64,000 bases of DNA from Cerrena zonata (taxonomy: Eukaryota > Basidiomycota > Agaricomycetes > Polyporales > Cerrenaceae), in assembly GCA_038087015.1 (NCBI GenBank), contig JASBNA010000004.1, forward strand, positions 248,001 through 312,000, written 5' to 3'. Below are positions 23,409 through 35,541 of the stretch, one piece after another (within the stretch, counting starts at the first letter, position 1; each line of letters begins with the position of its first letter). A model generated the notes under the pieces. That model saw nothing but the letters and a program-made list of their open reading frames with translations, was not told where the DNA came from and did not search any database. The translations under genes were made by a program, and so were the position numbers.

Positions 23409-24386
23409 ATGGGCCTATATTCCTCATACTACAGCTATGGCTTACCTTCATTTCTTGTTGTTGTAATTGCTCTTTACTTGCTTTTCACTGGTATGCTCTG
23501 GCGAAACTCTCCAGACAGACCGACTAACTAATGTGACGTACAGACTCAGGTGAAGCATTCAATGTTGGCCGGTTCTTGGAGGAGACAAGTCCGTATGCAT
23601 GGGCTTCGACCGGAATTGGTCTTTGCATTGGTTTGAGTGTCTTGGGAGCAGGATGGTATGCAGACCGACTGTCAATCACGGCATATGTCGATTAACATCT
23701 GGACCAGGGGCATCTTCATTACTGGCGCGTCGATACTTGGTGGAGGTGTACGTGCTCCTCGGATACGAACTAAGAATTTGATTAGGTGCGTTCGCATTAT
23801 CCCTCATTTTCAGCTTGAAGGAAAGACTGACACCATCCTAGTATCATTTTCTGTGAAGTCGTGGCCATCTACGGTGTCGTATGTCATTCAATCACTTGAA
23901 CTGTGCAATATTGTTGAACGCCCACGCATAGATCATTGGCATCGTGTATTCGGCCAAGATTGCAGCAATCCCCGAGACCGCTATTTACACCAGAGAGAAT
24001 TACTTCACAGGTTCGTCAGGAGCCTATTTGTCCGAGTTAACCTCTAACGCTTGATATGTCCTATAGGCTTCGCGCTGTTTTGGGGCGGACTAACCGTCGG
24101 TGCTTGCAACCTCCTTTGTGGTGTCTCTGTGGGCATCACAGGTTCGACCGCAGCCCTTGCAGATGCTGCCGATCCAAACCTGTTCGTCAAAATTCTCATT
24201 GTTGAAGTCTTCGGTAGTATCATGGGCCTTTTCGGACTTATTGGTGCGTCATACTCCTTTTGTCTACCGACTCCCTCATTAATGTGGTGTTTAGTCGGTT
24301 TACTCATGATCGCACAAGCGAGCGAGTTCAGCGCAGCAGGTGCCACCATCGCACCAATGGCTTCTCCATTTGTCACAGTTCATTGA
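23409..24386 (+). CDS. VMA16: V-ATPase V0 proteolipid subunit c''
   Basis: Ring subunit of the vacuolar proton pump. Seven exons: 23409-23490, 23544-23655, 23708-23785, 23842-23878, 23932-24010, 24067-24243 and 24295-24386 (657 nt, 218 residues). Five hydrophobic helices are visible, the extra N-terminal one ([15 protein letters not shown]) being typical of c''. The essential buried Glu lies in [12 protein letters not shown]. Other family motifs are [24 protein letters not shown]-type [16 protein letters not shown] and [19 protein letters not shown]. Length and order match fungal Vma16. The last intron (24244-24294, 51 nt) has no stop and keeps frame, so an unspliced form would carry 17 extra residues. 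It shares its promoter with the ARFRP1 gene. Confidence 0.95.
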
Positions 24387-24535
24387 ACGTCCTGACTGGA
24401 ACGAGATTATACCACTACGCTGTCTATAATGAAACATGTTCTGTAATCCTTCCGTCACTCAATAACATTCTAACAAGATGCGTCGCATTGATCATACGTT
24501 GCATTTTGATAGCTCGGTTTGTATTAAGCGCGATA

Positions 24536-26523
24536 TCATCGTCTTGACTTTTTGTTGCCTCCAGGATGTCTGGTTGGACCTGTGTCTTTCCGCTTCTTGT
24601 CTGGGTTACCGCCAGCTGACTGTTGCAGTGCCTGGATTCGTTCTAGGGTACACTGCAAAATGCGCTTCTCACCCACCCGCACAACAATAGCATTTCTCTT
24701 GTTCGTCGATAGAGTGGGATCTTCCAAGAGCGTCACGTCTTCCTGTTCATTTCAATAAGCATAAATCATACGAAGCATTATTTTTGTCAGTATGAACTTA
24801 CTTCGAGGCTTGTGGGGTACGCTGTTAGCCGCCGTTGCAAAACTTCTATGACTACGGGGAGAACCTCTGGCGTAAGCTTCCCCTTAGGCAGCTTCTCTTG
24901 GGCGTGTAATTTGAGCCAATCCACTTCGGGGAGTAGAAGCAGGTGCACGAGTGAGATGAGCTCCTTGGGAACCTCACAATCGGACTCAGCAACAAATGCA
25001 CTGGAGGGAAGCCAATCAGCATCGACCTTTAAGGGGTTAGAATTGTGAGCGACTTACTCGTCATCAGCTCTTTCTAACCACCAATCCACGCGATTTTGGA
25101 CGTTCCCCTGAGCTCGGGATGAGACGGTTTCTACGACTAAATCCGCGCGAATCTCGACCACGTCAGCTGGGTTGCCCTCTCCCGCGAGAGGAGGACGCAA
25201 CGTGACGACGTCAACATGGCCATAACGCCGAAGGAGGTCTGAATTGGGTAGATCTCCGTAAGTGTTCCACTAAGCAATCACCAAAGTTAGAAGACGTCTA
25301 GTCATGTGAACGTGGCGGTAGAACATGCTCACAATCTGTTCGCCTGCCTGGATTTCTTTTGTTGTAATCATCTTGAGTACCTCTTCTTCATAGAACAATT
25401 TGGCCTGAGAGAGAAGAGTGGAGTTATAAGAATGCAGAAGTGTGATACAAAAGGCGGTAAAAATATATGTGAAACCTACATTCTCTGATTCAAAACGGGC
25501 GTTGAGCATGTCGGCCATTGGGACCATTGCGATATCGGCAGTGTCTTCTATCTCGTCGTCTTCTTCATCGCTGGCTTCTTCAGGTTCAAGTTGACCTTTT
25601 TCGGGATGACGGCGCTCAACTAATTCATCTACGTCCATGGCATTGTCCGTACTGGTGTTTGCCTCGGCTCCGTCTTCCTCTTCGTCGTCCTCTTCACCCT
25701 CTTCTTTTCCCCAAGGTTCGACGCGGAAACTCCTTGAGAGAATACGACTTCCCATTACATGATATTGTTCAACAGAGAAGAATTTATCATGCACATTGGG
25801 GGGAAATAGGTCTAGGCGACTCTAAAGAAGATTGATTGTGTTGGTGCCGTCCTCGAAAGCCGCGGGATGTCTATTTTACGTACCCTAATTGCGGGAGTCA
25901 CCTTCTCGTGATAATCCCTTTCGGCGTCACCCCGTCCAATTTTGTCTAAGGGGGGATTAAAGACGTGTTTAATGCGACGCAAAGGGGAAAGAACCGACCT
26001 ACCACTGCGGTACCTTTGAGTTCAGCTAGCTCTTCTTCCGACCAAAACATCGGAGTATCGAAAGACGACGGGAGGATGCCTAGGTGATGTAAGTGCGTGA
26101 ACATCACCTGTGTAAGCTGGGTTGTAAGAACAGACGAGCTCACTAAGATATCCCGACCAGTTTGATAATTCTTGGAGAGATTCCTCCCACATCATACAGA
26201 GAATTAGGCCTGCCCAGCCCTGGTGTAAGCCATGTTTTCTCCAAGCGGATATTCCAAATTTCTCTGGAAGAGAAGAGGTGCGGAGAGAGAGGGTCAACCC
26301 TCGGGGTATCTCAAAGAGCGTATACCCTTCCTTGACAAACCTATGTCAGAGATGCAATGACCTAAAAAAAATACGGAAGGTCATGTACCGGGATATCTCT
26401 CGAAGCAATAGCAGCTCTTCCGTGTCCTGGAACAATTGCAAGTAGCATGGACGACGTATCCATGATTCCATCATGCTCTGTAAACCAAGTCAAGAAAGCC
26501 GGTGTGGAGTCGGACTGTGCCAT
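24536..26523 (-). CDS. RKM4: SET-domain protein lysine methyltransferase (Rkm4/SETD6 type)
   Basis: Rubisco-LSMT-like SET methyltransferase; yeast Rkm4 methylates a ribosomal protein and SETD6 methylates several nuclear proteins. Start MAQSDSTPAFLTWF at 26523 leads into the N-SET part (IVPGHGRAAIASRDIPEG, then TLFEIPRGLTLSLRTSSLP). An iSET region follows with LILCMMWEE. SET core motifs are MVPMADMLNARFESEN and, after the intron at about 25270, NTYGDLPNSDLLRRYGHVDV. The C-terminal helical substrate-binding domain is seen in VRVGEKRILQCTLERIQALQ. The gene has about nine exons. Between RVEPWG and the ADML motif sits an unusually long acidic insert of roughly 80 residues, rich in Asp/Glu. The tail is basic (KKRKDTGPTRHPGGNKKSRR), a likely nuclear signal. 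Substrate is inferred from family only. Confidence 0.9.
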
Positions 26524-26849
26524 TAGCACTGACTCTGTGGGAAGTCGACAGGATCTGCAAGGTCTGATATATTTTATTGACTTGTATCCTCCGAAGAATG
26601 GGCGAGTGTTATCCGAGAGTTTACCGAAAACCGGTTGTCCGTTGCACAATGCACAGCTGAAACGCACTGAACGCAAACTTTTCGCTGAGAGAAAGTCTGA
26701 GTCTATGGGCGCCACGACGTACCTTGATCGCATTATGGGCGTCTGAGGGTGCACAAGCCGTTTCACATGTTGTCGCTGAGCAAGTCGATCATGCGCTACT
26801 CAGCTACTCTCAGATATCGCCTTTCACTCCTGACTTTCCAATCTCGTCC
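26524..26849. promoter_or_regulatory. divergent promoter RKM4 / CRAL-TRIO gene
   Basis: 326 bp between the two start codons, transcribed outward in both directions. Contains long chance frames on both strands but no recognised motif. Confidence 0.4.
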
Positions 26850-28439
26850 ATGAGCATCTCGTCGGTGCTCCAAGAATATGTGGAGAATCTCCAGAAAGTT
26901 TACGAGGAAAATTTAGCAGCTGTCAAGGCGTTGCAGCAGACACTGACAGACGAAATACTACCTGGATTGATTGACGAATTAGAGTTAGGTGACGAGAGAC
27001 TGAAGGAGGCCGAAGACTGGCTTTCCGACACCCGTACGTATTCATGCTATGTCGTACTGATACATGTTCTAAATGACATTATAGAATCAATTTTCCGGAC
27101 GCTAAAGGTAATTCGGAATTTCACTGCTTTCGTTCCTTGTACTTGTCGTGTTGAAACGAGGTACCTCCAGAGACACAAATTTACTACGTCCTTCGCGTTG
27201 GAGGCATTACGAACAACTTTGATATGGCGAATGCGGTCCCTCCCTCCGCTAAATTCTGTGCCTCCTTCTCCATTCCTGCGATGCTTGCCTACAAACTGTC
27301 GTGACCCGTTTGATCGGCCCATACTGGTTGTTCAACTCTCCGGACTTAGCGAAAATACGGAAGACCTACGTGCCGTCTTGCTACGTAACACGGAACGACT
27401 GCGTTTTCATCTGTCTATGTTGAACGCATCACGAGGCACCTCTCCCATTTTGCAATACGTTGCATTACTTGACATCAAGGGTGTCTCTCTTAGCAGCCTT
27501 GTACGTCAAATGATCGCTCGATTTGGTAGCCGCTCTTGAATAACGTTTGAGTCTTTGCATCTTTTGTTTAGGCCAAGTTTGACCTACTAGCTTGGTTCAT
27601 GAGCGAATTACTTCCCCATTACCCAGGATTGTTAACCGCTGGTACGTTGCTTCCCAGACAATGTCTCAGTATCATTTTGATCACTTGATTGTTTTCCAGT
27701 TTTTATTTTGAACTATAGTTGGGTTCATTCGGGCTTATGGAACCTGTCGAAGTCGGTCACATTTCACGTTTCGCTGTTAATGTTCTGACTCTAAACTCAT
27801 CATACATGCAGGCGAACACTCCCGAAGGCTGCGCTCTCAAGAGTCTTCTTTCCCACTCACGATGAGCTTCTAGAGTACTTTACACCGTCATCGCTTCCCC
27901 AAGGTGTGCTTGATTGCTTGTCGGCCTTCTCTCAGATCTGATCCGAGTCTACTATAGAGTATGGAGGTAACTTACCCTCACTATCAGACCTTCCAGACCC
28001 TCTATACAACGATAGCGTCGATATCCAAGCAGACATCCGCCTTCTTCATCAACCGCCTCTTCAAGTCCCGGCGGACCAAGGGGCGACCACTACGCAAAAA
28101 GCAATGGCACCGCATTCGTTGCAAAATCCGTACTACGGCTATCCGGTTACTATCTCCTCTACCGCAGCCGCGTCGACAACGCCCATGGTCTATCATGTCC
28201 GTCGAAGAAAGCGCGATCTAATTCGCACACTCATGCGACTCTTCTGGATGCGCTGGAGAAAACCTATGATTACGAGCCTATTGTGTCTAGTGCTTTTTCT
28301 CACAGTTGCAGGCTTGCGCAAGATCGCATGGGTGCGGCGGTGGCGATGGCCAATATCAAGTGCTTCAGCGCTCCTAGGGCTGATACTACAGCTTCCGCCT
28401 ACCGTTGGAGTCTTGAGTCCGGCTATTCCTGTCAATTGA
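26850..28439 (+). CDS. CRAL-TRIO (Sec14-like) protein with hydrophobic C-terminus
   Basis: Sec14-type domains bind and exchange phospholipids or other lipids. Six exons: 26850-27033, 27085-27500, 27572-27641, 27700-27751, 27812-27903 and 27958-28439 (1296 nt, 431 residues). Residues 1-62 are a helical, charged leader (VYEENLAAVKALQQTLTDEI). The CRAL-TRIO-N region reads RYLQRHKFTTSFALEALR. The lipid-binding lobe includes DPFDRPILVVQLSGL, then LDIKGVSLSSLAKFDLLAWF, HYPGLLTAVFILNYSW, and ends LSRVFFPTHDELLEYF, followed by YGGNLPSLSD. The last 80 residues carry an Arg-rich patch (HVRRRKRDLIRTLMRLFW) and two hydrophobic stretches (SLLCLVLFLTVAGL and SASALLGLILQLPP), so the protein is probably membrane-anchored, unlike yeast Sec14. 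A GT/AG pair inside exon 2 would break the frame and is ignored. Confidence 0.85.
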
Positions 28440-29297
28440 GTAGGAATTTTTCATTTTATTATTCAAACTTCACAATCTGACACCGAGCTCGCAGCAAATA
28501 TATGTTAGATCCTTTCCTATACCCCGGAGATCCTCTATTGCAGAGAATCGCAACTTCAGTGTCAATCACTTTCCATATTCGTGCTTTCTCCATACCATCA
28601 TGATACACTTTGTATGTCACTTCGGCCCAGACTGTGGACTAGGCGTTGACAAGCTCTTGACAGATCGATGCACGAATCGCTGTTTGGTAGAATTACCCCT
28701 GCGGGAGGCACTGTGTCTAGATACGATGCGGAGTGAAGCACGACCGTAAGGCCCACGATGGTCGTGCCAATGTATCAATCGAATCTGTTCAGTCTGGGAA
28801 TGTTCTATTCAGTAGGGTTCGTATATGAACTACCGAAGGGGTTAATCTGCACTATAAACAAAGCGGGGTGAGGACAACTTGGTTCTTTGCTCTAGTGCAC
28901 TTTCGTACACCGAGTCCTACACAATCTAGATGTTCCTGATAATCTTTATCAACTAGCTCATCGGGACCTTGTTTGACAATGACATGACCCTCGGTAGAAG
29001 TCAGAAAGGGTGAAGCCGGAGCTCGCCGATGTCCTATAAACTTTGTCCGAGATCTCCTTCGCGAAGTTCCAGAGGAACTGGGAACTGATACTGGTCAAAT
29101 TGATATTGACATCAGCAGACATCGTGGATTAACGGAAGCGTGTTATGAAAGCGTATTTCGTATTTCGTCAAGTAATGGTGAAATTATTCATGAAGTACAC
29201 AGCCTGGCTAAGCGTACATGAGGTATCCAGCGTGAGTCTAAGTATACAATTCTATAGGTTACAGGAAATATTCCGGAAGCTGAAAGGATGGGAACTG
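28440..29297. other. convergent 3' intergenic region
   Basis: Between the ends of the CRAL-TRIO gene (+) and PPG1 (-). No open frame of note; expected to hold both terminators. Confidence 0.45.
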
Positions 29298-30603
29298 TTA
29301 GAGAGCGCGGAACAATGACGGCATGAAGAATGAACTCGCCTTTCCACCAGCATTTTGTGCGGCTTGTTGAGTAGGCCCATCTCTCTCGTTCTCTGGGGCC
29401 GCTTGGAACACGTTGAAGAATTTTTCACCTCCCGGCCGTACCTCCAAGATACTCGCGGAGTTGCCACATCGATAACAGTAGTTGGGTGCTGACCAAACTG
29501 TTGAAAGGTGATCCTCAAACAAGGATGAATAGCCTTCCATGCATAGTTGATGTGCACGTAGAATATGTGACATATTGTTAGTGTCCAGAAACTTGTAGAC
29601 CACCCCTGATCCGAAGGTATAACCTGCGCCTCTATGACATATGTTAGGTGTCTATGGGAACTGGAACACAGAGAGATGAGTACCTTGGGGATATCGCAAA
29701 GTCTTCTTTTTCCGGGTCAGGATCGGACCAGACAAGATCAGCCATGGGACCTTCGTGGGGTATTTCTGTCCAAAAGAACAAGGGTGAAACTTAGGCGATG
29801 TGGCGTAATGACGAAGTTTTTAGAGGTTCCTACCTCGAAACCGATCCACAACTTTGATTTGGTCAATGGAATGTATAGACGGAGATAGTCCTGGGAATGG
29901 AAAAGTTCGCGTAAGGTAACACCAAACCAGTAATAAAACTCACCTCCGTGTACGCAGAATATTCGATCGTCAATCACGACGGAAAGTGTTAGGAAGTCAA
30001 ACATATCTGTGAAGTATGTCCACACATGCGAAGATCCATATTTCCGGACACATTCAGTGTAAAAGCCGTATGTCTGTGCAAGAAAAGTGTGTAAGCTCGG
30101 CTCGGGCGCGAGATTGAGTTGTCGTCTGACCTGTGTTACTGCTCTTGATTCGTGATTCCCTCGAATGAGTTGGACTCTGTCCGGGTATCGCAGTTTCAGG
30201 CACGTTAGGAGTGATATCGTTTCTACACTGAAGAGCCCCCGATCAACATAGTCTCCTGAAGGTCGGCCCCGGAGAAGTGAGAAACATCAGGAATGCAAAA
30301 GCAGGAACACTGACCCAGGAACAAATAGTTTGTGTTCGGTGCATATCCACCTATCCGGAATATCTCAATCAGGTCGTAGAACTGTCTTGGGTGATTGCTC
30401 AGAATGTATATTGCAGCGAACGGACATGTTGCTCACCCGTGAATGTCTCCGACCACTGTCACGGGTGCACTAACATGCACGACATTGGACTCTCGCATGA
30501 GGACCTCCTTTGTCTTTTCGCATATTTCTCGCAATAGTGCCTCATGAAGGAGTTGTTTCCGAAGTAGCTGCTCTATACACGCGTCCAGATCGAAAGGTGC
30601 CAT
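29298..30603 (-). CDS. PPG1: serine/threonine phosphatase catalytic subunit, PP2A-like
   Basis: Metal-dependent PPP-family phosphatase; fungal Ppg1 acts in a STRIPAK-like (Far) complex and in glycogen and mitophagy control. Start [14 protein letters not shown] at 30603. The metal and active-site motifs appear in order over several exons: GDIHGQ (across an intron at about 30290-30450), [36 protein letters not shown], then WSDPD and [13 protein letters not shown]. The wording [13 protein letters not shown] and [20 protein letters not shown] matches Ppg1 rather than PP2A, Sit4 or PP4. The C-terminus (ending [12 protein letters not shown]) lacks the DYFL tail that is methylated in PP2A, also as in Ppg1. 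Function is by family; nothing is broken. Confidence 0.93.
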
Positions 30604-30780
30604 GAGAGTACTTCAATGGTATTTTGACTCATAGTCCTTCTGCTAAACGCTTGATCCCCATACAGCTGTATTGGTCAGCAATAAATACAGTAGTAAGGCT
30701 TCGTCCAAATTAGGCATCTTGCATGCTCTCACTGCCTCTTCCTACGCGTCCCAGCATATTTTCCACGCAATTATGTAGTA

Positions 30781-32440
30781 ATGACAACTGCACCATCGGA
30801 CTGGATCTCTCCTTGGCTGCCTTGTATTTCACCCGACACTCGAGGGACGCATCCTTGTAATCGCGAGGATCACCGTGGCCGCCGGCTCAACCGTGGCGTT
30901 GGCTGTTCAGTACATGTGCAACTCAAACGGTGTTTACTGAGATTCACGCAAGGCACGTCGGCGTTGAAGTTGCTGTAGATGTATGGATCTGGACGTAGAA
31001 GGCTTGGGTAATAGGCAGTTTTTCCGTGACCCAATGATCGAAGCTTACAACACATTGGTGTTCGGACCCTTACTTCTCAGAGTATGATGCATATAACGTT
31101 CCACGGTCCGCTACCTCGTTGTCAAAATTCTCAACACCAGCGGTCTTATTGGAGCTTCTTTGTGTGATGGTTGAACGCATTTAGCACTCAATGTATGAGC
31201 TTCTCTTCCCCGCATGGACGCCTGCGGGTCTGATGATCTCATGCTCCTTCGCAAAAATCTAGGTTGATGGAGTCTGAGAGCTCCGTTCATCGAGTCGCTG
31301 TTCGCATCGGTCGCCGCGTTTGGGACAGCAAAAACAGGTCATGCGTATATTTTGATTGCATTACTGAGCTCTCGCGACCTGGAATGCGATTAATGATGTT
31401 GCATGGAGGATCTTTATGTCGCTAAAGTAGGCTACGAGACCGTCGAGGTACAGAGAGCGTAACTAATGACATCTTACGTCTTATTGGAGATTGAAGAATG
31501 GCCCCTTCTTGATTGCAAACCACGTAAGTTTGTTTATCATACGCTCCGGTACAGCTGTCTAAGCTGTCTCCGTCGATTGCTAACAAGATGATGACACAGG
31601 AGTCCACAGTTTACGACACTGAATGGGCTTCATCTACGAAGAAGATTTGCTGTGGTGTGCATCAGCATGTGGTTCCTTTCGTTGCGGTGTTATGGTGGCA
31701 TGTCCAATATTTCCCGCTATGAAGATCGGGTGAACATATCAAGCTTGCTTCTAGCGTTACTTCATCATCGTATAGATGTAGATCTGTATCCTAAACTTGC
31801 CTCATGATTGTTTCGTTGTCATTCTAATTGCAATCGAATCTCAGGCCAACCACAATTGTGTGGCTTGGAGTGTTGGGGCAGTGCACTTTTAATTCGAGGT
31901 TACACAGTTTCGTATTCAACACCCCGAACAGCCGGTTCTTGCCGGTCGGCGTTTACCTGAAATTTGAGTGCGTCTCCTGGCCTTCTCAAGTAGTGAACTG
32001 TACATTCCGAGTGCTAATGAGCATTTGGAGTGCCTTGTATTCCTTCCTCTTCTTGACGGAGAGTTGAGGAATCCGATGCCAGCAGGTCGTAAGTTCAACT
32101 TCAGGAAGCTTACATTGAGCGGTTACTGCTTTCACTTGCACTTCGATGGCACCGGGGTACAGACCTTCGCGATCGAGTCGGATGGTTGTGTCACAGCGCC
32201 ATTGAATCGAAGTTTTATTCGGAAGGACGGTTTTCCATTCCAGCTAATGCTGTCTATCACTCTGTTGATCGTTGTCTAACCCAATATGTCTTGGATAGTA
32301 GACTGAATTCCGTATTGCCGGGAATTCCCCCCCTTAGCTTGGTCGGAACGGGCTTGCCTGTTGTAAGTGTAATAGCCTACAAGATGAGACGATTGGACAT
32401 CTCAGATGAACTGACAGATTCTCCCGCTCCGACAGCATGA
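30781..32440 (+). other. unassigned coding-like stretch
   Basis: No family recognised. Separate open segments on the + strand have protein-like content: about 30810-30936 (LEGRILVIARITVAAGSTVA), 31075-31190 (YNVPRSATSLSKFSTPAVLL), 31282-31400 (PFIESLFASVAAFGTAKTGH), and the final one at 32190-32440 ending LVGTGLPVVSVIAYKMRR then a stop at 32438. The last segment has a possible membrane helix. I could not link them into one gene. Either a rapidly evolving multi-exon gene or a decayed one; it lies just upstream of the zinc-finger gene on the same strand. Confidence 0.3.
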
Positions 32441-32571
32441 AGGCGTCTAACACCCATCCTTCTGTAACTTACAAGTCGAGATGTCATTCTCGACAATATT
32501 TAAAAGCACGATGCTTCTTCGTGTAGTTCTGTGCTTCACCTACCAGCTCCCCTCTGCATTCCCTCTCTATC

Positions 32572-33357
32572 ATGGACCCAAACCACCCGCATTATTACAA
32601 CCAGGGTAACCCTAGCTCGTTGTCGTCCACAACGGACCCCTCCCAATACACATACGGACAGAGTCAACCACTAAATCCCGTATGTTACGCCGCATCGTAT
32701 TAATTCCATTGCCACATCTCACCTACTCTCTGCAGGAATACCAAACCATGTACGGTGGTGGGGCGTACCCCACATATGGACAGGGGCATACTCAGCCCCT
32801 TGGGCCAAGCGCCTCTTACCCTGGGACGATGGGTACGTGTTTTGATCATGTTCCCCTTGCACGTTCGACCTGAATCCTGACATATGTCTTTAGGTCAAAG
32901 TTCTATGGGTCAACGACTGCCAGCGAGATCGAACAGCACTCCCAACGCAGCTGGTTTTCCCAGTTACGGTCAAGGGCAGCCCACCCAGTATGGCCAGTAT
33001 CAACAGTCTGTACCCCAACCGTCGTACCAGGCCCCACAAGGGCAATACCCCCCGAACCCTGCAGTGAACTATGTCAGTTCCACTCAATATGCCCAGGGGT
33101 ACCACTCGCAGAGTCATCGTTCCCCTCCCACCTCACCTACGACATCATCTTCCCCGGGCACGGAACGTTTCCCCTGCGACAGATGCTCTAAGTCCTTCAC
33201 GCGTGCCCACGATCGCAAGCGTCACTTTGAAACGCACCATTCTGCACAACCTCCAACCCATCGATGCCCATTCTGCCACAAGGAGTTCAGCCGAGCGGAT
33301 TCGCTCAAACGTCACATAGACAATGGTTGCGACAAAGACCCCAATAATGCCTCATAA
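32572..33357 (+). CDS. two-finger C2H2 zinc-finger protein
   Basis: Probable DNA-binding transcription regulator. Three exons: 32572-32679, 32736-32832 and 32894-33357 (669 nt, 222 residues). Start MDPNHPHYYNQGNP. Residues 1-150 are Gln/Tyr/Pro/Ser-rich and likely disordered (FPSYGQGQPTQYGQYQQ), a common activation-type composition. Two adjacent fingers sit at the C-terminus. The first is FPCDRCSKSFTRAHDRKRHF with two His. The second is HRCPFCHKEFSRADSLKRHI, ending in DNGC, so its last zinc ligand is Cys (C2HC) instead of His. The linker SAQPPTHR is longer than the standard TGEKP. Target genes unknown. Confidence 0.85.
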
Positions 33358-35541
33358 GGTCTTTTCTTACCAGCTCTCTCTCGCAGTGTACGTTATAATT
33401 CTTGACAGTCGCTTCATCACCCGCATGAATATTTCCCCTTGCCACATTTGCTGTCTTCCAATGACATTACCTCTTGATAGAACTGCCACTTAATTAACAG
33501 GCGACATATTCTCATACACATCCGTATGATACTGCCGTGTATGTATTGTATGCTCCTAATACCAACACTTATCGTGTCTAGACCCCTGACAGAGGAACCT
33601 TTTCGATTTCCAATATGCTTGTACGACGTCTTCCCTGCAAGCCGCTCATGTTTCATTAGCTCTATCTCCCTATTCGAATTATGCTGAACGAAACTGAGTC
33701 CTGAAGTCATTCTAGCCGAGATCTGCCGGGTAATGATGGTAAGACGTTTTAATCTTCATGACGTGGGCGCTGCAGCGGCAGAGAAGCAGAAATAGCTCTC
33801 CCGTGCGTCATCTTAGTTTCTCCAGGGCCGCAGAAGGCCAAAAGTTAATTGACGTCCCATAAGGAATTCGGGCAAATCATCGTTGTGGGAGGATCGCGAG
33901 CAAATAGAATCACGTCTGTTTCGGTACGTTTGAACTTTGAAGTTAAGCCGTTTCCCTCTCCAACCTTGTGTGATCATGTGCACAAAATTGACCGTATGTG
34001 TCCATATATCCAAGCCAGAAACACCAAGTGGATTGCTGTACATACCAGAGGGGAATATTATCATGCAAGACCCAGACCACATATTGCGTTCCTGTAAAGT
34101 GTATTGGCATCGGTGATCTTAATCCCCGATGACTGTAAAGCTTTAGGCTTTGATGCGATACTTTTCGAGAAGGCCCATTCAGGACCATCGTGTATCACAG
34201 TGAGCTCTTGTACATCTCGACAAGAAGAACGGCATAGATAGAAGGGACATGTCGGTTGTTGACATGCCGCCCCGCGCGTATATTGTCGGTTGGTCTCCTT
34301 GGCGAGACCCGCGAGGTCGCCGAATGATGAGATACAAACTTACAATCATACTTTAGTCCAATCTCTCCACTCGGTCGCTCCGACTGGTACCCTTTAGTGA
34401 CGCCGACTATATGCCTGCTTCTGTTGACAGTGGAATTGTGATCCTCATAGGAGGAAACTTCCCTTCACCGAATATTACTTGACATGTGCCAAAAGAAATT
34501 AAACATATATCAATATCAATTTCACAAAACCTGTGGACGCGGAGAGCATACATTGTCGATGTCATTTCGCGGGATCCGAACTACGCAACAAATGGCTATG
34601 CGCGCTACGACCTACGATGGGGGACTCAAAGGAAGGTGTCTTTTCTTGATTAGGATTTTGATCATATGTTAGCCATGGTGGAATTGCTTCCCTTTTTGTG
34701 GTCAAACACAAAAACGCCGTGACATATCGTTGACACACAACACGTAGACGTATTGCCTTCGCTGTTGACAACGTCCGTAGTGCGTTTTGTGAGAAGGGAT
34801 CCGCCCCATTCGGAGATAGAAGACACTGCACAGGTCAACGATATATTGGACTGGGCAGAGATCCAGAAGCTGCGCTCCATTCGCCGTACTATACATGAGA
34901 TTCAAAACGTCGGAGTAAAGTACTTCTCGCAAGGCCCGCAGGACTTCTTTGACTATCTTCAAGGGCTTCCGTGTCAGGTGCGATGCCCTTGTCACTATAC
35001 TCCGTAGGGAGATCCCGCTGTCTATACAAGACGAGTAACCTGGTTCAAATAGGAATAAGAAATGCAAAGATAATCAGATAGAAAAATTTTACGACTAACA
35101 AGTACTAAACACCACACCTGTCAGTAGCGCAAGACCCCACATAGTAATCGAATACCTCCGAGATAATAAAGCCGCCTCGTCCCTGGCCGATCTGCACTCG
35201 TCGTCGGGAGCCATATATAAAAGGAGCAATTGACCTGACTAGGTTGGGAGTGAGATGCCGAGGACATATCTATACTTAAGGCGTAATGACAGGTTGCACT
35301 TGTGGGTCCACATTGTTCTTGACAGGGATCCCGTTTTGATCGTAGTTGCGGTTATAGGTTTAATTGAGGCTAGCAAATGGGCCAGACTCACTCAATGGAA
35401 CGGGCTAGACTTCAAGTTCAAAGTTTGACGCAGCGAAGGTTGTACCAAAAAGCAATGGATCATACACTAGAACGAGTCAGTCCATAAGAAAATAATACAA
35501 CGGAGTCCAAGATTCCGAACCTAATCTCCGAGAGGGTGGAG
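33358..35541. other. intergenic region, 2.2 kb
   Basis: Between the ends of the zinc-finger gene (+) and CWC24 (-). A + strand frame at 34753-34981 (containing VNDILDWAEIQKLRSIRRTI) ends at CAG followed by GTGCG and could be one exon, but no partner exon was found. The rest shows no support for a gene. Confidence 0.35.

Noticed and set aside
27108..27160. GTAATT...ACGAG pair inside the second CRAL-TRIO exon
   Set aside because: Removing these 53 nt shifts the frame, while reading through gives a total CDS divisible by three and keeps the downstream domain in frame.
26724..27539. Long frame starting upstream of the CRAL-TRIO gene
   Set aside because: It reads through the promoter and first intron; the start at 26850 with splicing fits the domain better.
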